A stretch of 23,910 nucleotides of DNA from a virus: the IMG/VR virus record IMGVR_UViG_3300011114_001034, positions 1 to 23,910 of that record; one strand, given 5' to 3'. Made by a program: the position numbers and the translations under genes. This document shows positions 22,601 through 23,910 of the stretch, piece after piece; the first letter of the stretch is position 1; every line of letters begins with the position of its first letter. The notes beneath the pieces were generated by a model. It was not told the DNA's origin. It searched no databases and saw nothing but the letters and a program-made list of their open reading frames with translations.

Positions 22601-23059
22601 AAAAATATTGTAGACAGTGGCAATATGGGATGTGCAGCAGCTGTTTCTTTAATATTCTACAGAGCTACAGGATACTCTATTACTCAAAAACAATCTTCTG
22701 TTCCTTCAACATGGCCTATTGCTAAGTTTCCTGGAAGTGTAGGAACATCTGGTTTATATGCATTTTTTACTAACAATCCTTCATTATGGGATCAATATTC
22801 ATTAAAAGATGCTAAACCAGGAGACATTATTATAACTGAAAGATTTTCTGCTACAGTATCAGGCCATGTAGGTGTAGTAATAGACACTACAAATGTTGAT
22901 GGAACATATGATGTAATTTCAAATACATCTAGTGGATATAATGGTAGTAGAAAAGGAACCATACAACAAAATTATACTGTTAAAAGTTGGTCGAAAATTA
23001 CGAAAAAAAATCCAACAAAAACATTTTGCTTTAGATATTTAGGAGGCTTTAGACCATAA
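19700..23059 (+). CDS. Baseplate hub protein with C-terminal CHAP/NlpC-like peptidoglycan hydrolase
   Basis: A 1119-residue protein. Residues 1-870 form a large structural part, including MGITSMTVNHENRGSLRRAV, KIRAHNKVQFEIIDVLYLRL and GFQVLLEWGNAIYLDNDNKY, patterns I associate with baseplate hub proteins of aquatic phages. There is a charged helix near 765-795 (LIDLEQKLKELKARK), then a Lys/Pro/Thr linker (about 880-925), and a PPPPAPP stretch near 960. The C-terminal domain has a catalytic Cys (C978, in MGCAAAVSLIFYRATGY), KPGDIIITE, then H1056 (SGHVGVVID) and N1075 (VISNTSSG), the Cys-His-Asn/polar order of CHAP and NlpC/P60 cysteine peptidases. It would digest the cell wall during injection, as the lysozyme domain of T4 gp5 does. 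No signal peptide is seen, as expected. Confidence 0.8.
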   Translation: MNIFGEGLPEQIIGQINRRQKTYGSGYAGATRTNEEILVLNANTGWIKLLSSVNIPDVSKINNPSIQALNLTENNLAKKYTLFNGTDEPSALLRSGVSPVNTFDGGNYAYGIGGTDFGINPMMGITSMTVNHENRGSLRRAVVKIRAHNKVQFEIIDVLYLRLGFQVLLEWGNAIYLDNDNKYDPLTTNNWSLADDFLRGSGNIKNPPPDKGEKFKHFNYDDFLQRIHQNRLDSQGNYDAMFAKVTNFHWSVNKDGSYDIEVNLASIGDIIESLKVNVASKSPIQTKKQKINLESENITIQQQFILSRGKSAIGDFLSMPLIEISTAEQATSYNQTGGQILANLIYSKLIADTDKTAGFVFSIHKQGINTSDRWSSVPYLQKLNALKSPPINMNMNLNDFKIQTQRDFININWDNAMSNGVGLDATDPFTYVRLGTFLQFLQDVIVFQQKGVDANAPAKPGLRFDYDVETNIINAYNRQVSFDPKICVVNRTIDLSYNPGNEEFSDTLKFPYIFAPTDKGQFPPTLPQDGGKYISDNLKTIGSYGKIMNVFVNSRFILEIIDNNKDEQGDVLLIDFLQKILDGISEGLGGLNNLDVFIDETLNMVKIIDKNPLKNRDTVLEFMNNNVFLFPYAHQDSSQKISTDLAKFQLFGYSGSSAGFIKDFTFKTELTPAFSTMITVGAAANKSVVGEENTALSRINKGLVDRYKKIVVNIIDPKKLLKEEDKSTIAETEELLKIRNEEFEKFLYDMSYTAEFYHSKDGVEYNIDDINLHKTSLKELIDLEQKLKELKARKADEPTPPPSNTRDGFIPFNLSLTMDGLSGMKINEKFTVNTDFLPSNYPETVEFLIKNLTHEVTDNKWLTKIDSYCISKQAEASSAVKDPVVVKKDVIPSKDTAPLLAKKETPAKTSSGLVTSCGISTVSSHPNGDYRGGITKWIGNIVTSAKCNLDAVTFDIYDPAPPPPAPPKNIVDSGNMGCAAAVSLIFYRATGYSITQKQSSVPSTWPIAKFPGSVGTSGLYAFFTNNPSLWDQYSLKDAKPGDIIITERFSATVSGHVGVVIDTTNVDGTYDVISNTSSGYNGSRKGTIQQNYTVKSWSKITKKNPTKTFCFRYLGGFRP

Positions 23060-23063
23060 AAAA

Positions 23064-23910
23064 ATGTATTATCCAAAATCACAAATTAAAACAAATTTAT
23101 ACACAAATGGAAATCCACCAAGTGACATATATGTTCTTTCCACAGATAAAACACTATACATAGGATACTATTATAAAATTTCAAATGGAGAAGTATTTAC
23201 TGGAAAGTCACCTTCTGATAAACCTAATATTTTACTAATTCCTCAACCAGCAGGTGAAGGACAAGATGTTATTTTAGAAAAAAATAATTTAGTTGAATTT
23301 AATTTATCTGAAGCATCAACAGAAATATCTAATTATATAAATTTAAAAAACATAGATGTTAACTTAATAATTTATCTTCCATCATCATCCCCAAATCCCC
23401 CTAACTCTTTAGACTACACAAATGGAGGAATGAGAAGATATTTTTGTAAAAAAACAAACCAAACTATTTACTTAGAAATAAATAAAGATACATACGATAA
23501 ACTAGTAAAAAAAGATTCATCAATTCTTTGGCAATTGTATCAACCTTTTACTTTAACATGGACACTTAAAGGTAACAGAGAACAAGTTGCTAAAAACAAT
23601 CAAAATGTTGTTGAAAGAATTTCTAATAAATTAAGAATTCAAAATTTAGCAGAATTTTTAAAAATGGATTTTACTAAATACTATAAATATCCTGAAGCGT
23701 CCAATTTATACACTAAAGGAAATGAATTAAAAACTACTCAAGACAATAAAATGTACATAGGATTTTATCACATTCATCCTGACAAAGGATACATGGCTGG
23801 AGCAACTCACGTTTTAGAACCTCATGCTTATTTGTCTCCTATTAATGTATTTTCTTACTCATCTCCATCATTTAAAGACACTTCAAAACCATCTTCTACT
23901 TCAAACACAC
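23064..23910 (+). CDS. Baseplate-region protein with a duplicated module (3' truncated by window)
   Basis: An open frame from ATG 23064 (four bases after the hub stop) to the window end, 282 codons so far. It has an internal duplication. The first copy, near residues 3-60, reads YPKSQIKTNLYTNGN, then LYIGYYYKISNGEVFTGKSP and ILLIPQP. The second, near residues 212-262, reads YPEASNLYTKGNELKTTQDN, then MYIGFYHIHPDKGYMAGATH. Each has NLYT-x-GNE/P, YIG-Y/F-Y-x and a Gly-x-hydrophobic-Gly turn. Between them is a helical segment with QVAKNNQNVVERISNKLRI. The C-terminal end of this part is Ser/Pro/Thr-rich. Probably a baseplate or fibre-attachment protein; family not named with certainty. Confidence 0.7.
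   Translation, partial: MYYPKSQIKTNLYTNGNPPSDIYVLSTDKTLYIGYYYKISNGEVFTGKSPSDKPNILLIPQPAGEGQDVILEKNNLVEFNLSEASTEISNYINLKNIDVNLIIYLPSSSPNPPNSLDYTNGGMRRYFCKKTNQTIYLEINKDTYDKLVKKDSSILWQLYQPFTLTWTLKGNREQVAKNNQNVVERISNKLRIQNLAEFLKMDFTKYYKYPEASNLYTKGNELKTTQDNKMYIGFYHIHPDKGYMAGATHVLEPHAYLSPINVFSYSSPSFKDTSKPSSTSNT

Noticed and set aside
23041-23046. AGGAGG as ribosome site for the last gene
   Set aside because: It lies 17 bases before ATG 23064 and inside the conserved end of the hub gene; too far to act normally.

Overview
This window looks like part of the late, structural gene cluster of a T4-like contractile-tailed phage (myovirus). It is strongly AT-rich, and every convincing gene lies on the + strand, tightly packed. 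The core order is neck proteins, tail terminator (gp15-like), sheath (gp18-like), tube (gp19-like), gp26-like baseplate protein, tape measure, and then baseplate genes (gp48/54-like, gp53-like, and a hub fused to a peptidoglycan peptidase). The host cannot be read off directly. Almost no gene has a Shine-Dalgarno sequence, and the stretches before the starts are A-rich (often AAACAATGGC around the ATG). That would fit a Bacteroidota host, but this is inference. The fibre sequences resemble those I associate with uncultivated aquatic phages.

Layout. 1-317 is mostly non-coding but holds what looks like a truncated GIY-YIG endonuclease (220-315). 318-998 is a PhoH-like ATPase. 1037-6411 is an accessory fibre/appendage block: a collagen-like protein, two fibre paralogs with a common N-terminal module, two tandem small paralogs, and decoration-like proteins. 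6455-9695 holds the neck and tail-completion genes with several small unknown genes. 9746-12015 is sheath and tube. 12087-12917 is a free-standing homing endonuclease with its own putative control hairpin and terminator. 12983-14015 is a pair of overlapping genes in the place where tail-assembly chaperones usually sit. 14048-16573 is the tape measure. 16577-23910 is the baseplate block, and its last gene runs off the window.

How it works together. The genes after 6455 give most of a contractile tail: neck connector, terminator, sheath, tube, tape measure, assembly factors, tube-baseplate junction, a LysM-like wedge protein, and a hub carrying a Cys-His-Asn peptidase for local cell-wall digestion during injection. 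The upstream block probably supplies fibres and surface appendages.

The two most interesting signals are regulatory. First, a 14-base motif, (C/A)ATATTTATAA(C/T)AAA in its extended form, stands 8-29 bases before the start of ten genes or gene groups, and looks like the late promoter or leader element of this phage. Second, one copy of it lies in the loop of an 11-bp hairpin whose 3' arm contains the only strong Shine-Dalgarno sequence in the window, that of the homing endonuclease. This resembles the known control of I-TevI in phage T4. A third candidate is the gp26-like gene overlapping a downstream frame that has no usable ATG, with two T7 tracts in the overlap, which suggests programmed frameshifting. 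No tRNA, CRISPR array, insertion sequence or integrase was seen.
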